Shown piece after piece: positions 51,809 through 61,224 of a DNA stretch of 64,000 nt; within the stretch, counting starts at the first letter, position 1, and each line of letters begins with the position of its first letter. Origin of the DNA: Billgrantia saliphila (GTDB lineage Bacteria > Pseudomonadota > Gammaproteobacteria > Pseudomonadales > Halomonadaceae); the NCBI RefSeq assembly GCF_002930105.1, contig NZ_PJRN01000006.1, positions 124,001 to 188,000 of the forward strand, given 5' to 3'. Both the position numbers and the translations under genes were made by a program. The notes beneath the pieces were generated by a model. That model was given only the letters and a program-made list of their open reading frames with translations. It did no database searches and was not told the DNA's origin.

Positions 51809-53392
51809 TTACTGATTGAATTGTAGGTACTTGAAGTGCGGCGTATTTTCGCTTTGCACCTGGAAATCGATATCGTCGCGCATCGACCAGGTCAGCATCT
51901 GGTGATGGATCGGGATGTAGAGGATCTCGTCGTGGACGATGTCCCACGCCTCCGCGATCATCTCGTTACGCGTATCTTCGTCGATCTCCTGCCCCATCGC
52001 CACGGTCAGCTCGTCGACCCGCTCGTCGGAGTAGCCGGTGAAGTTCCACGAGCCTCGGTCGCCTTCCTTGGTGTGGTAGAGGTAGTTGAAGATGTACTCG
52101 GAATCCATGGTGGGCACGCCCCAGCCCAGCAGGTAGAAGTCATACTCTTCGCGCGCCAGCTCGGCGAAGTGCACCGAGCGGGTCTGAGCCACCAGATCCA
52201 CGGTGATGCCGATGCGCGCCAGCATGCTGACCACCGCCTGGCAGATCTGCTCGTCGTTGACGTAGCGATCGTTGGGGCAGTTCAGGGTGACGCGGAAGCC
52301 ATCGCCGTAGCCGGCCTCTTCCATCAGCTGCTTGGCACGGTCGGCATCCGCCTCGAGGACTTCATCCATCTCCTCGCTGTAGCCATTGACGAAGGGCGGC
52401 GCGATCATGCCGGCCGGCTGGGAGTTGCCGCGCATCACCGCTCGCTGGATGGTGTTGGCGTCCACGGCCAGATTGATGGCCTCGCGCACGCGGCGATCGG
52501 CGAAGGGATTGTCGTCAGTGTCGGCGGTACGCAGCTCGGCCGAGCCCATGTCCATGCCGAGGAAGATGGTGCGGTTCTCGGCGCCCTGTTCGTTCTTGAT
52601 CCCTTCGGCGTTGGCCAAGCGCTCGATGTCCTGCACCGGGGTTTCCTGCAGGAAGTCGACCTCGCCGGAGAGCAACGCCGCCACGCGGGTGGAGGCCGAC
52701 TCGATCGGCGTGAACACCAGGCGGGTAATCTCCATGGGGTAATGGTCGATACCCCAGTAGTCGTCGTTGCGCACGAATACGGTACGTACGTCGGGCTCGC
52801 GACTTTCCACGCGGAACGGGCCGGTGCCGTTGGCGTTGCGCACGGCATAGGTCTCTTCGCCGGCGGCGTAGTTCTGCGGCTCCTCGACCCCGTGCTCCTC
52901 GGCCCACTCGCGGCTCATGATGAACAGGTTGGTGAAATTGTTCGGCAGCAGCGGGTTGGGCTCGCTGGTCTCGATCTCGACGGTATAGTCGTCGACTGCG
53001 CGCACTTCGGAAATCGAGGTGAGCAGGCCGCGCATGTCGGAATGCTCATGACGCGCCCGGTTGATCGAGAACACCACGTCCTCGGCGGTCAGCGACTGGC
53101 CTTCATGGAAAGTCACACCCTCGCGGATCTTGAAGACCCAGACGGTGGGCTCGTCCTCCTTCACGTGCCACTCGGTGGCCAGGCCCGGCTGGTACTCCAC
53201 GTCCATGTCCTGGTAGATCAGGGTGTCGAAGATCTGATGGTTGACCGAATGGGTCGGCCCCTCGTTCTGCGAGTGGGGGTCCATGGTCAGGCTGTCCGCG
53301 GAGCGGGTCCAGCGCAGGGTTTCGGCATTCGCGGCGGTGGCCAGCATGGCGCCGAGCACGGCGGTGGCCAGAAGAGTCTTGTTAGGCAGCAT
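51809..53392 (-). CDS. Dipeptide-type ABC transporter substrate-binding protein
   Basis: The 527-residue family 5 binding protein has a signal peptide cleaved near ATAANA-ET. It contains EPTVWVFKIREGVTFHEGQS near residue 80 and GTGPFRVESREPDVRTVFVR near 189. Two Cys (LNCPNDRYVNDEQICQ near 391) can form a disulphide. It is the first gene of the operon with dppBCDF-like genes and a TauE permease. The adjacent divergent thioesterase suggests the substrate may be a small organic acid or betaine derivative rather than a peptide, an inference. The 221-base gap 53393-53613 holds the divergent promoters and no gene. Confidence 0.93.
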   Translation of the reverse strand: MLPNKTLLATAVLGAMLATAANAETLRWTRSADSLTMDPHSQNEGPTHSVNHQIFDTLIYQDMDVEYQPGLATEWHVKEDEPTVWVFKIREGVTFHEGQSLTAEDVVFSINRARHEHSDMRGLLTSISEVRAVDDYTVEIETSEPNPLLPNNFTNLFIMSREWAEEHGVEEPQNYAAGEETYAVRNANGTGPFRVESREPDVRTVFVRNDDYWGIDHYPMEITRLVFTPIESASTRVAALLSGEVDFLQETPVQDIERLANAEGIKNEQGAENRTIFLGMDMGSAELRTADTDDNPFADRRVREAINLAVDANTIQRAVMRGNSQPAGMIAPPFVNGYSEEMDEVLEADADRAKQLMEEAGYGDGFRVTLNCPNDRYVNDEQICQAVVSMLARIGITVDLVAQTRSVHFAELAREEYDFYLLGWGVPTMDSEYIFNYLYHTKEGDRGSWNFTGYSDERVDELTVAMGQEIDEDTRNEMIAEAWDIVHDEILYIPIHHQMLTWSMRDDIDFQVQSENTPHFKYLQFNQ

Positions 53393-53613
53393 CTTGTTAT
53401 GTCCTCAATCAAGCGTTTGATGGGCTATCGCCCTGGAGAGGTTTCTCCCATACCTTAGCCAAGAAAGCCAGGTTTACCTCAGGAAAGCTTTTCAGCGCTA
53501 TTTCGACTCTTGGTAGTTGCATTTGCGGTATTGAGACCGATTCTTGGGGAAACCACTCGGTTGGCTCCGCCTCGCCGACTAAAGATGAATACTGAATCAA
53601 GGGGAAACCAGCG

Positions 53614-54078
53614 ATGACATTATTGGCGATCCGGGTCGCGTTGGAGTGGGTCGACTACAACGGTCACATGAACGATGCCGAATACGCGAGGGTCTTTTCG
53701 TTGGCGGTGGACACGCTGATGGAGCGGATCGGCCTCGATAGTGAAGGGCGCGAGCGCCTGGGCCATACGCTCTTCACGCTGGAGACCCATCTCTGCTACC
53801 GGCGCGAGGCCCACCAGGGGCAGGCACTGGCCGTCGAGGTTCTGCTGCTCGACCGTGACGCCAAGCGGTTGCACCTGTTTTTCACCATGCACGACGACAA
53901 CGGCGAGTTGCTTGCGACCAGCGAGCAGATGCTGATGGGCATCGATATGCGAAGCCACCGACCGGCCCCCTTCCCGCCGGCCGTGGTCGAAGCCATCGAT
54001 ACCCTGCCGCATGCCGACGCCAACGCCTGGCCAGAGGCCGCCGGGCGACGTATCGGCATCCCGCGGTCCCTACTGTGA
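53614..54078 (+). CDS. Hot-dog-fold thioesterase (betainyl-CoA thioesterase-like)
   Basis: The 154-residue single hot-dog protein has LEWVDYNGHMNDAEYARVFS near residue 10, with the Asp/Tyr/Asn-Gly-His region of 4-hydroxybenzoyl-CoA-type thioesterases, and HTLFTLETHLCYRREAHQGQ near 51. The WVDYNGHM and ETHL pattern is also that of the thioesterase domain linked to L-carnitine dehydrogenase, and of CdhB, which cleaves betainyl-CoA. That link is by memory of the family and not certain. AAGGGG lies upstream of the ATG. Its 3' end overlaps the opposing ProC-like gene by 9 bases. Confidence 0.8.
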   Translation: MTLLAIRVALEWVDYNGHMNDAEYARVFSLAVDTLMERIGLDSEGRERLGHTLFTLETHLCYRREAHQGQALAVEVLLLDRDAKRLHLFFTMHDDNGELLATSEQMLMGIDMRSHRPAPFPPAVVEAIDTLPHADANAWPEAAGRRIGIPRSLL

Positions 54079-54864
54079 GCCGCCTGCTGCCCGATGCGCC
54101 GCATCGAGCCCGCGATGAATCGCCCGGACGAGGCCCTCCTCCTTCATCGTTTTCAACCCTTTTGCCGTGGTGCCGTCATAGGCGATTAGCCGCTCTACCA
54201 TGTCGCCGGGCTCGGTACCCAGCTTTTCCAGCAGCAGGCTGCCGCCCACCAGGGTCTGCATGACGGCCTCGCGGGCAATCTCGTCGGGGAGCCCCATCCC
54301 CCTGGCGTGCTCCAGCATCGATTGGGCCAACAGGGCAGGATAGGCCGGCCCGGCACCGCTCAGGGCCGTCAGGTAGTCGAGATCGCTCTCAGTGGGGAGT
54401 TCTCGCGGCGTGCCGCAGCTCGCCAGCAGCACCTGGACGAGCCGCTTGTCGGCATCGTTGACCTGCGGCGAGGCAAACCACGGAAAGTAGGCCCGGCGGA
54501 TCTCCGCCGCCGCGTTGGGCATGGCACGTACTACCCTGCGACTGCCTACGCGGCTGGTTACCTCCTCCAAGGAAGCCATCGCCAGCAGGGAGACGACCAG
54601 CTTGTCGTCCGCCTTTATGTCGAGGCCGGCGAGATCTTCCGGGCGCACGGAGAGCACGATGACGTCCACCAGGGCAACCAGCTCACAGTTGTCCTCGACG
54701 CAACGCACGTCGGCCCAGTCGCGGTAGGCCTCGCCACGGCCGGAACGCGAGGAAATCACTAGCCGCTCGGGAGACACGAGGTTCTGCTCCAGCAGAGCCA
54801 TACCGAGCGCACGCCCCATCCACCCCTGCCCGCCGATGATGCCGATCACAGCATCTTGCGACAT
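54070..54864 (-). CDS. Pyrroline-5-carboxylate reductase-family protein (ProC-like)
   Basis: The 264-residue NAD(P)-dependent reductase has the Rossmann start VIGIIGGQGWMGRALGMALL (residues 6-25) and the ProC C-terminal signature: LTALSGAGPAYPALLAQSM near residue 163 and EAVMQTLVGGSLLLEK near 196. The N-terminal GGQGWMG is unusual against the GxGNMG of true ProC, so it may reduce a related cyclic imine instead. GAGGAGGT precedes the ATG. It is divergent from the DgcA-like gene across a region with GTAC palindromes, suggesting co-regulation within one catabolic pathway. Confidence 0.85.
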   Translation of the reverse strand: MSQDAVIGIIGGQGWMGRALGMALLEQNLVSPERLVISSRSGRGEAYRDWADVRCVEDNCELVALVDVIVLSVRPEDLAGLDIKADDKLVVSLLAMASLEEVTSRVGSRRVVRAMPNAAAEIRRAYFPWFASPQVNDADKRLVQVLLASCGTPRELPTESDLDYLTALSGAGPAYPALLAQSMLEHARGMGLPDEIAREAVMQTLVGGSLLLEKLGTEPGDMVERLIAYDGTTAKGLKTMKEEGLVRAIHRGLDAAHRAAGGSQ

Positions 54865-54954
54865 GTTTCCACCTCCTCTTGTCAGGACCGGCGCCTCGCC
54901 GTCGACGGATCATGCTGTCTCATGACCAATCTCGCATCGGAAACTTTCCAATCT

Positions 54955-54992
54955 ATGTACACTTTTGTACATTGGGATGACTATCATGTACA
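54955..54992. promoter_or_regulatory. GTAC palindrome with an extra half-site between proC-like and dgcA-like genes
   Basis: ATGTACACTTTTGTACAT (54955-54972) is a perfect dyad of 7-base arms with a 4-base spacer; the GTAC cores are 10 bp apart. A further ATGTACA (54986-54992) lies 21 bp on. The minus-strand core GTACAAAAGTGTAC is almost the same as the site at 61344-61357. Confidence 0.65.
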
Positions 54993-55038
54993 GACATGAC
55001 TGACTTTGGCAAACATATAACAAGAGCGAGACCCGACC

Positions 55039-57090
55039 ATGGCCAACGACCCGCTGCTGCAGCCTTTTCAGCTCAAGCATCTGACCCTGAAGAACCGGCT
55101 GATGATGACATCCCACGAGCCCGCCTACCCCGAGGACGGGATGCCCAAGGCGCTCTACCGCGCCTACCATGTCGAGCGGGCCAAGGCTGGCCTCGGCCTG
55201 ACGATGACAGCCGGGTCCGCAGCGGTGGCCAAGGACAGCCCGCCAGTGTTCAACAACATCCTGGCCTACAGAGACGAGGTGGTTCCGTGGATGAAGGAGC
55301 TCACCGACGCCTGCCACGAGCACGGCACCGCGGTGATGATTCAATTGACTCACCTAGGCCGGCGTACCCGCTGGGACAAGGGCGACTGGCTGCCGGCGGT
55401 GTCGCCCTCGCACCGTCGCGAAGCGTCCCATCGTGCCTTTCCCAAGCAGGTCGAGGATTGGGACATCGAGCGTTTGATCCGCGATTACGCCGATGCTGCC
55501 GAGCGCATGCACGCGGCCGGCCTCGATGGGATCGAGCTGATGGCATATGGCCACTTGATGGATCAATTCTGGTCACCGCTGACCAACACCCTCGAGGCCC
55601 CTTACGGGGGCGATCTCGACAACCGGCTGCGTTTCACCTTCGATGTGCTGCGCGCCATTCGCCAGCGGGTCGGAGAGGAGTTCATCGTCGGCGTGCGCTA
55701 CACCGGCGACGAGATGCTGCCGGGCGGGCTGACAGCCAGCGACGGGATGCAGATATCGCGGCGTTTGAAGGAGAGCGGCCTGGTCGATTTCCTCAACGTG
55801 GTCCGCGGCCATATCGACACCGACCCGGGCCTCACCGACGTGATCCCCATCCAGGGCATGCCCAGCGCCCCACACCTCGACTTTGCCGGTGAGATCCGCC
55901 GCGAGGTGGACTTCCCCACCTTCCATGGGGCCAAGATCCAGGATGTCGCCACCGCCCGCCATGCCATCGCCTCGGGCAAGGTCGACATGATCGGCATGAC
56001 CCGTGCCCACATGGCCGACCCGCACATCGTGCGCAAGATCGTCGAGGGCCGCGAGGAAGAGATCCGTCCCTGCGTCGGCGCCAACTACTGTCTCGACCGC
56101 ATCTACCAGGGCGGGGCCGCCTACTGTATCCACAACGCCGCCACCGGGCGGGAAACCACCATGCCCCACGCCATCCCCCAGGCAGCGCGGCAGCGTCGGG
56201 TGGTGATCGTCGGCGCCGGACCCGCGGGGCTGGAAGCCGCCCGCGTTGCCGGCGAGCGAGGCCATGAGGTAGTGGTGCTTGAAGCCGCCAGCGATGCCGG
56301 CGGACAGGTGCGCCTCACGGCGCAGAGCGAGCGTCGCCGCGAGATGATGGGCATCATCGACTGGCGCCTGGAGCGCTGCGAGGCACTCGGCGTCGAGATC
56401 CGCTATAACGTCTGGGCCGAGGTCGAGGACGTGCTCGCAGAGAAGCCGGATGTGGTGATCGTGGCCACCGGCGGCTACCCCATGGAAGACCAGCCCGAGG
56501 TCGGGAACGAACTCGTGGTCAATACCTGGGACATACTGTCCGGGCACATGCCGCCAGGTAAAAAGGTATTGCTGTTCGACGATGCCGGCGACCATGCCGC
56601 CATGCAGGCCGCGGAGATCATTGCCGCCACGGGGGCCGAGCTGGAGATCATGACCCCCGACCGCACCTTCTCGGCGGAGATCATGGCCATGAACCTGGTG
56701 CCGTACATGCGATCCCTGCAGCGGCCCAACGTCACCTTTACGCCCACTTATCGGTTGAGGTCCGTCCAGCGCGACGGCAGCGAGCTGCTCGCCAAGATCA
56801 CCAGCGATTATGTAACTCAAGGTCAACTGGACCTGGATCTCGAGCGGCGCATCGACCAGGTGGTGGTCAATTACGGCATCACGCCGATGGCCGACATCTA
56901 TTTCGAGCTCAAGCCGCACTCGAGCAACGGCGGCGAGGTGAACTACGACGACCTGATCGTCGGTCGGCCCCAGGCCGTCGTTCGCAATGCCGGCGATGGT
57001 TTCCAGCTGTTCCGGATCGGCGATGCCGTCGAGTCGCGCAATACCCATGCGGCGATCTACGATGCCCTGCGGCTAGTAAAGGACCTTTGA
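55039..57090 (+). CDS. DgcA-like NADH:flavin oxidoreductase / N-methyl amino acid demethylase
   Basis: The 683-residue protein has the two-domain layout of 2,4-dienoyl-CoA reductase and trimethylamine dehydrogenase. Residues 1-340 are an old-yellow-enzyme FMN barrel (LKNRLMMTSHEPAYPEDG near 16, GIELMAYGHLMDQFWSPLTN near 163). An Fe-S segment at 345-363 (PCVGANYCLDRIY...AAYC) follows, then a FAD/NAD domain (VVIVGAGPAGLEAARVAGER near 388). The closest named relatives I recognise are dimethylglycine demethylase DgcA and N-methylproline demethylase, which share the CVGA-YCLDRIY block. It would remove an N-methyl group as formaldehyde. It is divergent from the ProC-like gene and convergent with the cyclodeaminase-family gene. 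Confidence 0.82.
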   Translation: MANDPLLQPFQLKHLTLKNRLMMTSHEPAYPEDGMPKALYRAYHVERAKAGLGLTMTAGSAAVAKDSPPVFNNILAYRDEVVPWMKELTDACHEHGTAVMIQLTHLGRRTRWDKGDWLPAVSPSHRREASHRAFPKQVEDWDIERLIRDYADAAERMHAAGLDGIELMAYGHLMDQFWSPLTNTLEAPYGGDLDNRLRFTFDVLRAIRQRVGEEFIVGVRYTGDEMLPGGLTASDGMQISRRLKESGLVDFLNVVRGHIDTDPGLTDVIPIQGMPSAPHLDFAGEIRREVDFPTFHGAKIQDVATARHAIASGKVDMIGMTRAHMADPHIVRKIVEGREEEIRPCVGANYCLDRIYQGGAAYCIHNAATGRETTMPHAIPQAARQRRVVIVGAGPAGLEAARVAGERGHEVVVLEAASDAGGQVRLTAQSERRREMMGIIDWRLERCEALGVEIRYNVWAEVEDVLAEKPDVVIVATGGYPMEDQPEVGNELVVNTWDILSGHMPPGKKVLLFDDAGDHAAMQAAEIIAATGAELEIMTPDRTFSAEIMAMNLVPYMRSLQRPNVTFTPTYRLRSVQRDGSELLAKITSDYVTQGQLDLDLERRIDQVVVNYGITPMADIYFELKPHSSNGGEVNYDDLIVGRPQAVVRNAGDGFQLFRIGDAVESRNTHAAIYDALRLVKDL

Positions 57091-57228
57091 TTCAAGGGGG
57101 CTGCCGAGCGTAAACGGTTTCAGCTGACTGACTTGTTTACGTTCACCTCAAAATGGAGGCGATATGAATGATAACTTTCAGGCTCTCATATACTTCACTC
57201 GAATGGCAGGATAGCGGAATCTGCGAAG

Positions 57229-58155
57229 TTATTTTAGTCTGCTTAGGACATACTGGCTTACGATTAGATCAAAATGAGCGCCACCTGCATTTTTATAAAC
57301 TGTTATATCCTCCTGGCTTCGAACGAAGCTGGAGTCTTGGCAAAGGTCATACAAGTCGCCTTCAATCTGATCTTGACTGATTACTCCTGCTAGGAGCGGT
57401 ATTTGGATGTCTCCTGAAACCATTGCGGTTGATCGATCATCGACAAATATCCGGGCATTCGCCAGAGCACTCGAATCGGCCTCCTGCATATCTGGGCGAT
57501 ACCCACCCAAAAGATCAATATGCGTTCCAGGCTTGACGAACTCACCGAAAATCAACGGAGTAGCAGAGCTTGTGGCTGATGCGATAATATCAGCGCAACT
57601 CACTGCGGAATTAAGATCCTGAACGATCTTCGCGCTGATGCCTCTGGATGCCAAGTGAGCATGAGTTTCCTTAAGCTTTTCTGGCGTCCGATTCCATAGC
57701 AAAACTTCGCGTATACCGGGTCGGATGTGCAGGTAAACTTCCAACACTGATTTTGCGATGGGGCCAGCTCCTAATACCAGCAGTACGGAGCTATCTTCAC
57801 GGCTGAGCCGTCGGCCGGCAAGCGCGGAGTCGGCGGGCGTCTTCCAGCGGCTTATCTCGGGGCCGTCGAGTATCGCGCTGATCGATTTGTGCTTCTCATC
57901 AATGACGACGTAAGCTGCATCTTCCACCGGGCATGGAGGAGTCGCAAGGCCATTTGCGGGGCACATAGAAGCGACCTTCACTCCGGCGCCGAAGCCTGGA
58001 AGAATAACGCCGCGACCAAGAAGACCAAACTCCGAATCGCCAAGAAAGAAGCTATCGCCCACTGGCCGTGGACCGAGATGAGCGGTATGCAGGGCATCCA
58101 ATACCCCATCCCAATCCAGCAGCGAACTGATACACTGAGCTGAAATTAAGCGCAT
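57229..58155 (-). CDS. Ornithine cyclodeaminase / mu-crystallin family protein
   Basis: The 308-residue protein has the family fold: substrate Lys60 in GAGVKVASMCP, the NAD site LLVLGAGPIAKSVLEVYLHI near 125, and SATSSATPLIFGEFVKPGTH then DLLGGYRPDMQEAD near 210. The LGGYRPDMQEAD form is more like delta-1-pyrroline-2-carboxylate or other ketimine reductases than true ornithine cyclodeaminase. The usual Arg-Thr of the substrate loop is Lys-Thr here (WKTPADSALA near 105). Base composition is clearly less GC-rich than the neighbours. It is the last gene of the TRAP operon, 80 bases after dctM. Confidence 0.85.
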   Translation of the reverse strand: MRLISAQCISSLLDWDGVLDALHTAHLGPRPVGDSFFLGDSEFGLLGRGVILPGFGAGVKVASMCPANGLATPPCPVEDAAYVVIDEKHKSISAILDGPEISRWKTPADSALAGRRLSREDSSVLLVLGAGPIAKSVLEVYLHIRPGIREVLLWNRTPEKLKETHAHLASRGISAKIVQDLNSAVSCADIIASATSSATPLIFGEFVKPGTHIDLLGGYRPDMQEADSSALANARIFVDDRSTAMVSGDIQIPLLAGVISQDQIEGDLYDLCQDSSFVRSQEDITVYKNAGGAHFDLIVSQYVLSRLK

Positions 58156-58234
58156 TACGAAACCTTATGTAGTCAGCCGCGCCTCTCCTTATTGCTTTGA
58201 GAGGCATCGACGCATTCGATCCAACAAGATGCGT

Positions 58235-59533
58235 TCAGTTCACGTAGCCGAGCAGCCTGGGCAAGAACAACGACAGTGCCGGCCAGTAGGTCGTGATCAG
58301 CATCACCGGCAGCGCAGCCAGCAGCATGAAGCTGAAAGCGGGCCGGATGACCTGTGACATCCCGACCTGGCCGATCCGGCAGCTCATGAACAGGATGGGC
58401 GCCATGGGCGGGCTGTTGCACCCGATGACGACGCTGGTGCCCACGATGGCGGCAAAATGCACCGGATGAATACCAATACTCTCCATGACCGGCAGCAGCA
58501 GAGGGCTGAGGATGGCCACGACACTGACGTCATCCATGATCATTCCCATCAGGATCAAGAAGATATTGACCATGAGAAGGATCAGCAACTTGTTCTTGAA
58601 GAGCTCGAGCAGCAGCTCGGTCAGCTGCTGTGGCACTCGCTCGAAAGTGAAGATACGACTGGCCACGAAGGAGAAGAGCAGAATGATCATGATGACGCCC
58701 GTGGTCGTGGCGGCCTGGATGAAACACCGCGCCAGGGCTTTCAGGTCAAGATCGCGATAGACGAACAGGCCGACAGGAATGGCATAGACCACGGCGATGG
58801 CGGCGGCCTCGGTGGGAGTAAAGATGCCACCGTAGATGCCGCCCAGGATAATGACCGGGAGCATCAGGGCGGGAATGGCCTTCCAGCCGGTACTGCCAAT
58901 ATGGCGAAAGCGGTCGCTCAAGGCGAGCGTTTGAGGGCTGTAGGCGGGATTATTCCGCATCTTGATAGCGTTGATGATACACAGGAACAGGATCAGCAAG
59001 ATGCCTGGACCGATGGTCGCCAGGAACACGGCCGCAACGGATTGCCGGGTGACCACGGCGTACAGAATCATGGTGATACTCGGCGGAATCAGCAAGCCGA
59101 GCAGCGAAGAGATTCCCACCAGAGCGGTGGAATAGGGGCGGCTGTAACCATGCTTTTCCATCGGACCGATCATGATGGTGCCTATAGACGCCACTGCGGC
59201 CGAGGCAGTACCCGAAATGGCACCGAATATCCCGCAGGCCATTACCATGGAAGTTCCCATTCCACTGCGGGACGAACCGACGATAGCCTCGACAAAACGC
59301 AACAGCCTGGCCGCAATCCCTCCTGACTGCATCAAGTAGCCTGTCATGATGAACAGCGGAAGGGCCAGCAAGATAATAGAGTTGATGGACCAGAATCCCG
59401 TCGTCATTAGAGATGTGACATCGACATCATAGGCAAATGAAAGCACGAGCGTCATGGCAGCGAACGAGAATACGACCGGCACGCCTATGATCATTAATAT
59501 TACAACTGCACCTATCGCTAGCAGGGCACCCAT
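58235..59533 (-). CDS. dctM: TRAP transporter large permease DctM
   Basis: The 432-residue protein with about 12-14 hydrophobic segments is the large membrane subunit of a TRAP transporter, which drives Na+-coupled uptake of an organic anion or zwitterion. Landmarks are ALPLFIMTGYLMQSGGIAAR near residue 57, GMGTSMVMACGIFGAISGTA near 91 and GGIFTPTEAAAIAVVYAI near 235. GGGAG precedes the ATG. It follows dctQ after 66 bases. Confidence 0.95.
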   Translation of the reverse strand: MGALLAIGAVVILMIIGVPVVFSFAAMTLVLSFAYDVDVTSLMTTGFWSINSIILLALPLFIMTGYLMQSGGIAARLLRFVEAIVGSSRSGMGTSMVMACGIFGAISGTASAAVASIGTIMIGPMEKHGYSRPYSTALVGISSLLGLLIPPSITMILYAVVTRQSVAAVFLATIGPGILLILFLCIINAIKMRNNPAYSPQTLALSDRFRHIGSTGWKAIPALMLPVIILGGIYGGIFTPTEAAAIAVVYAIPVGLFVYRDLDLKALARCFIQAATTTGVIMIILLFSFVASRIFTFERVPQQLTELLLELFKNKLLILLMVNIFLILMGMIMDDVSVVAILSPLLLPVMESIGIHPVHFAAIVGTSVVIGCNSPPMAPILFMSCRIGQVGMSQVIRPAFSFMLLAALPVMLITTYWPALSLFLPRLLGYVN

Positions 59534-59599
59534 GTGTTACTCCCATTATTGTCAGGTTGTCTCTTGGAGAGGACGTCTTGGTTGTCCTTGGCGTTTGAC

Positions 59600-60109
59600 T
59601 CAGCCATTACGTTTGAAAAAATTACCTATGTCATTAACCATGTCTCGAACCGCGTAAAGCAGTAGCAAGACACTCGCAACCAAAAGACTTCCCTGGGAGA
59701 TATATTGCGGAATGCTGAATACCGGAGTCACTTGGCCTCTCTCGAAACCCCATGAAAATAGGCTGTAGCTCCAGGCTACGAAAAAGATTGCCATAACGAT
59801 TGACAGTAAGGTCGCGATCAGCCTCATGACGTCATGCAGGGTTTGGTTGGTGGAGAAGGCCTGAATGAAGTCGGCACTGAGATGAGACCTCTCCCTCGAG
59901 GCAAGGGCAGCCCCGAGCATGTACAGCCACATGGCGGCCATCAGCACCAGTTCCTCTAGACCGAATACCGGCACATTAAACAGCGCCCTTGAAGCAATGC
60001 CGATCACCATGGCGAAAGAGACGAAAATGCCCAGCGCCGTAACGATAATCTTCATCAGCATCGTGACCGCATTATCGAAGACGGCAAAATAATACTTAAT
60101 TCCCTTCAT
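59600..60109 (-). CDS. dctQ: TRAP transporter small permease DctQ
   Basis: The 169-residue four-helix membrane protein has FGLEELVLMAAMWLYMLGAA near residue 55 and HLSADFIQAFS near 82, typical of DctQ. It sits between dctP and dctM as in most TRAP operons and helps stabilise the large permease. Confidence 0.92.
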   Translation of the reverse strand: MKGIKYYFAVFDNAVTMLMKIIVTALGIFVSFAMVIGIASRALFNVPVFGLEELVLMAAMWLYMLGAALASRERSHLSADFIQAFSTNQTLHDVMRLIATLLSIVMAIFFVAWSYSLFSWGFERGQVTPVFSIPQYISQGSLLVASVLLLLYAVRDMVNDIGNFFKRNG

Positions 60110-60189
60110 ATCATTGCCCTAGTAGGTATTGCATGGAGTCGCCCTAACGCAGGGTGGCAGGGCGACACTCCATGTCACCCAAAATGCCG

Positions 60190-61224
60190 TTACTGAGGTT
60201 CAGAAGCATGTTCGCGAACCGCGTTCATGACATCCTCACCCAAGGGCTCCTCCGCCTCGACCCACACGCTCTCGCGGACCCGCTCGACCCAGGCAGCCAT
60301 CTCTTCGTCGGAAGGCACGATATATTCCATGCCATCTTCCTGAGCCTTCTGAATCCACTTTTCGTCTTCGGCCCTGGCATTCTCGAACTGCTCATTGACC
60401 ACAACTTCCACGGCATCCGCGATGATACCCTGGTCTTCTTCGTCGAGTTCGTTCCAGGCATCTTGATTCATCAGGAAAGTGTAAAATGAAAAGTTGTGCT
60501 TGGAGTGGACGAAGTAATCGAGAAGATCGTTGAAGTAGGTGTAATCCCAGTAGATCACATTACTGGAATCACCATCGACGACACCTGTCTGAATGGAGGT
60601 GTAGACCTCCGACCAATCGATCGGCACGGCCTGGAAGCCCATCGCTTGAACCGTCTGGGGCAGCGGGAAGATCGGCTGGGAGCGAACCTTGATTCCCTTC
60701 TCCTGCGCCTCCTCGTAGCTGGTGGCGTATGTGTCCTTGGTGGCAATTCCGCCGAAGCCCTCCGGGAATGGCCCTAGATACTGCAGGCCAATATCGGAGA
60801 AAATAGGCTCGACGATCTCTAAAAGCCAGCCATCCTTGCCATAGGTGTCCAAGGCCTCATCCCAACCAAGGCTCAAGTAGGGAAGGTGCAAAATCCCAAG
60901 CCGCTCGTCGTAGGATGTATGGGGCCAGGTCAGCATCAGGTCGATGTTTCCCCTGACCAATTGATCGAAGAGCTCCTGAGGACCGCCGATCTCATCCTGA
61001 TAGAAGACATTAATGGTGATTCTTCCATCGGACTCTTCTTCGATGAGCTCGGAGATTCGCTTGATGGCCTGTCCTTGGACCGAGTCACGGTCTCCAGACT
61101 CTGTGGCCATCGTAAATCTCATGTCCTCTTCGCTTGCCCATGCGGAAGCCGAGAAACCAAGTGCACCAATAATCGATGCTGCCGCTATATTCGAGCTAAG
61201 AATCATTGAGTTTTTTGAAAACAT
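60190..61224 (-). CDS. dctP: TRAP transporter substrate-binding protein DctP
   Basis: The 344-residue periplasmic binding protein has a signal peptide cleaved near SAWA-SEE. Family features are RISELIEEESDGRITINVFY near residue 56, then EIGGPQELFDQLVRGNIDLM, and GIKVRSQPIFPLPQTVQAMG near 177, where Arg181 should bind the ligand carboxylate. GGAGAAGG precedes the ATG. The ligand therefore probably carries a carboxylate, in keeping with an amino-acid or betaine-type substrate for the surrounding enzymes. First gene of dctPQM plus the cyclodeaminase-family gene; a GTAC operator-like site lies about 120 bases upstream. Confidence 0.93.
   Translation of the reverse strand: MFSKNSMILSSNIAAASIIGALGFSASAWASEEDMRFTMATESGDRDSVQGQAIKRISELIEEESDGRITINVFYQDEIGGPQELFDQLVRGNIDLMLTWPHTSYDERLGILHLPYLSLGWDEALDTYGKDGWLLEIVEPIFSDIGLQYLGPFPEGFGGIATKDTYATSYEEAQEKGIKVRSQPIFPLPQTVQAMGFQAVPIDWSEVYTSIQTGVVDGDSSNVIYWDYTYFNDLLDYFVHSKHNFSFYTFLMNQDAWNELDEEDQGIIADAVEVVVNEQFENARAEDEKWIQKAQEDGMEYIVPSDEEMAAWVERVRESVWVEAEEPLGEDVMNAVREHASEPQ

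Noticed and set aside
51836..53458. Open frame of 540 codons on the plus strand
   Set aside because: It is antisense to the dipeptide-type binding protein and has no recognisable domain.
55573..57048. Open frame of 491 codons on the minus strand
   Set aside because: It is antisense to the DgcA-like gene, whose motifs are clear.
57168..57380. Small plus-strand gene after the DgcA-like gene
   Set aside because: It overlaps the end of the cyclodeaminase-family gene on the other strand and has no ribosome site or recognisable domain.
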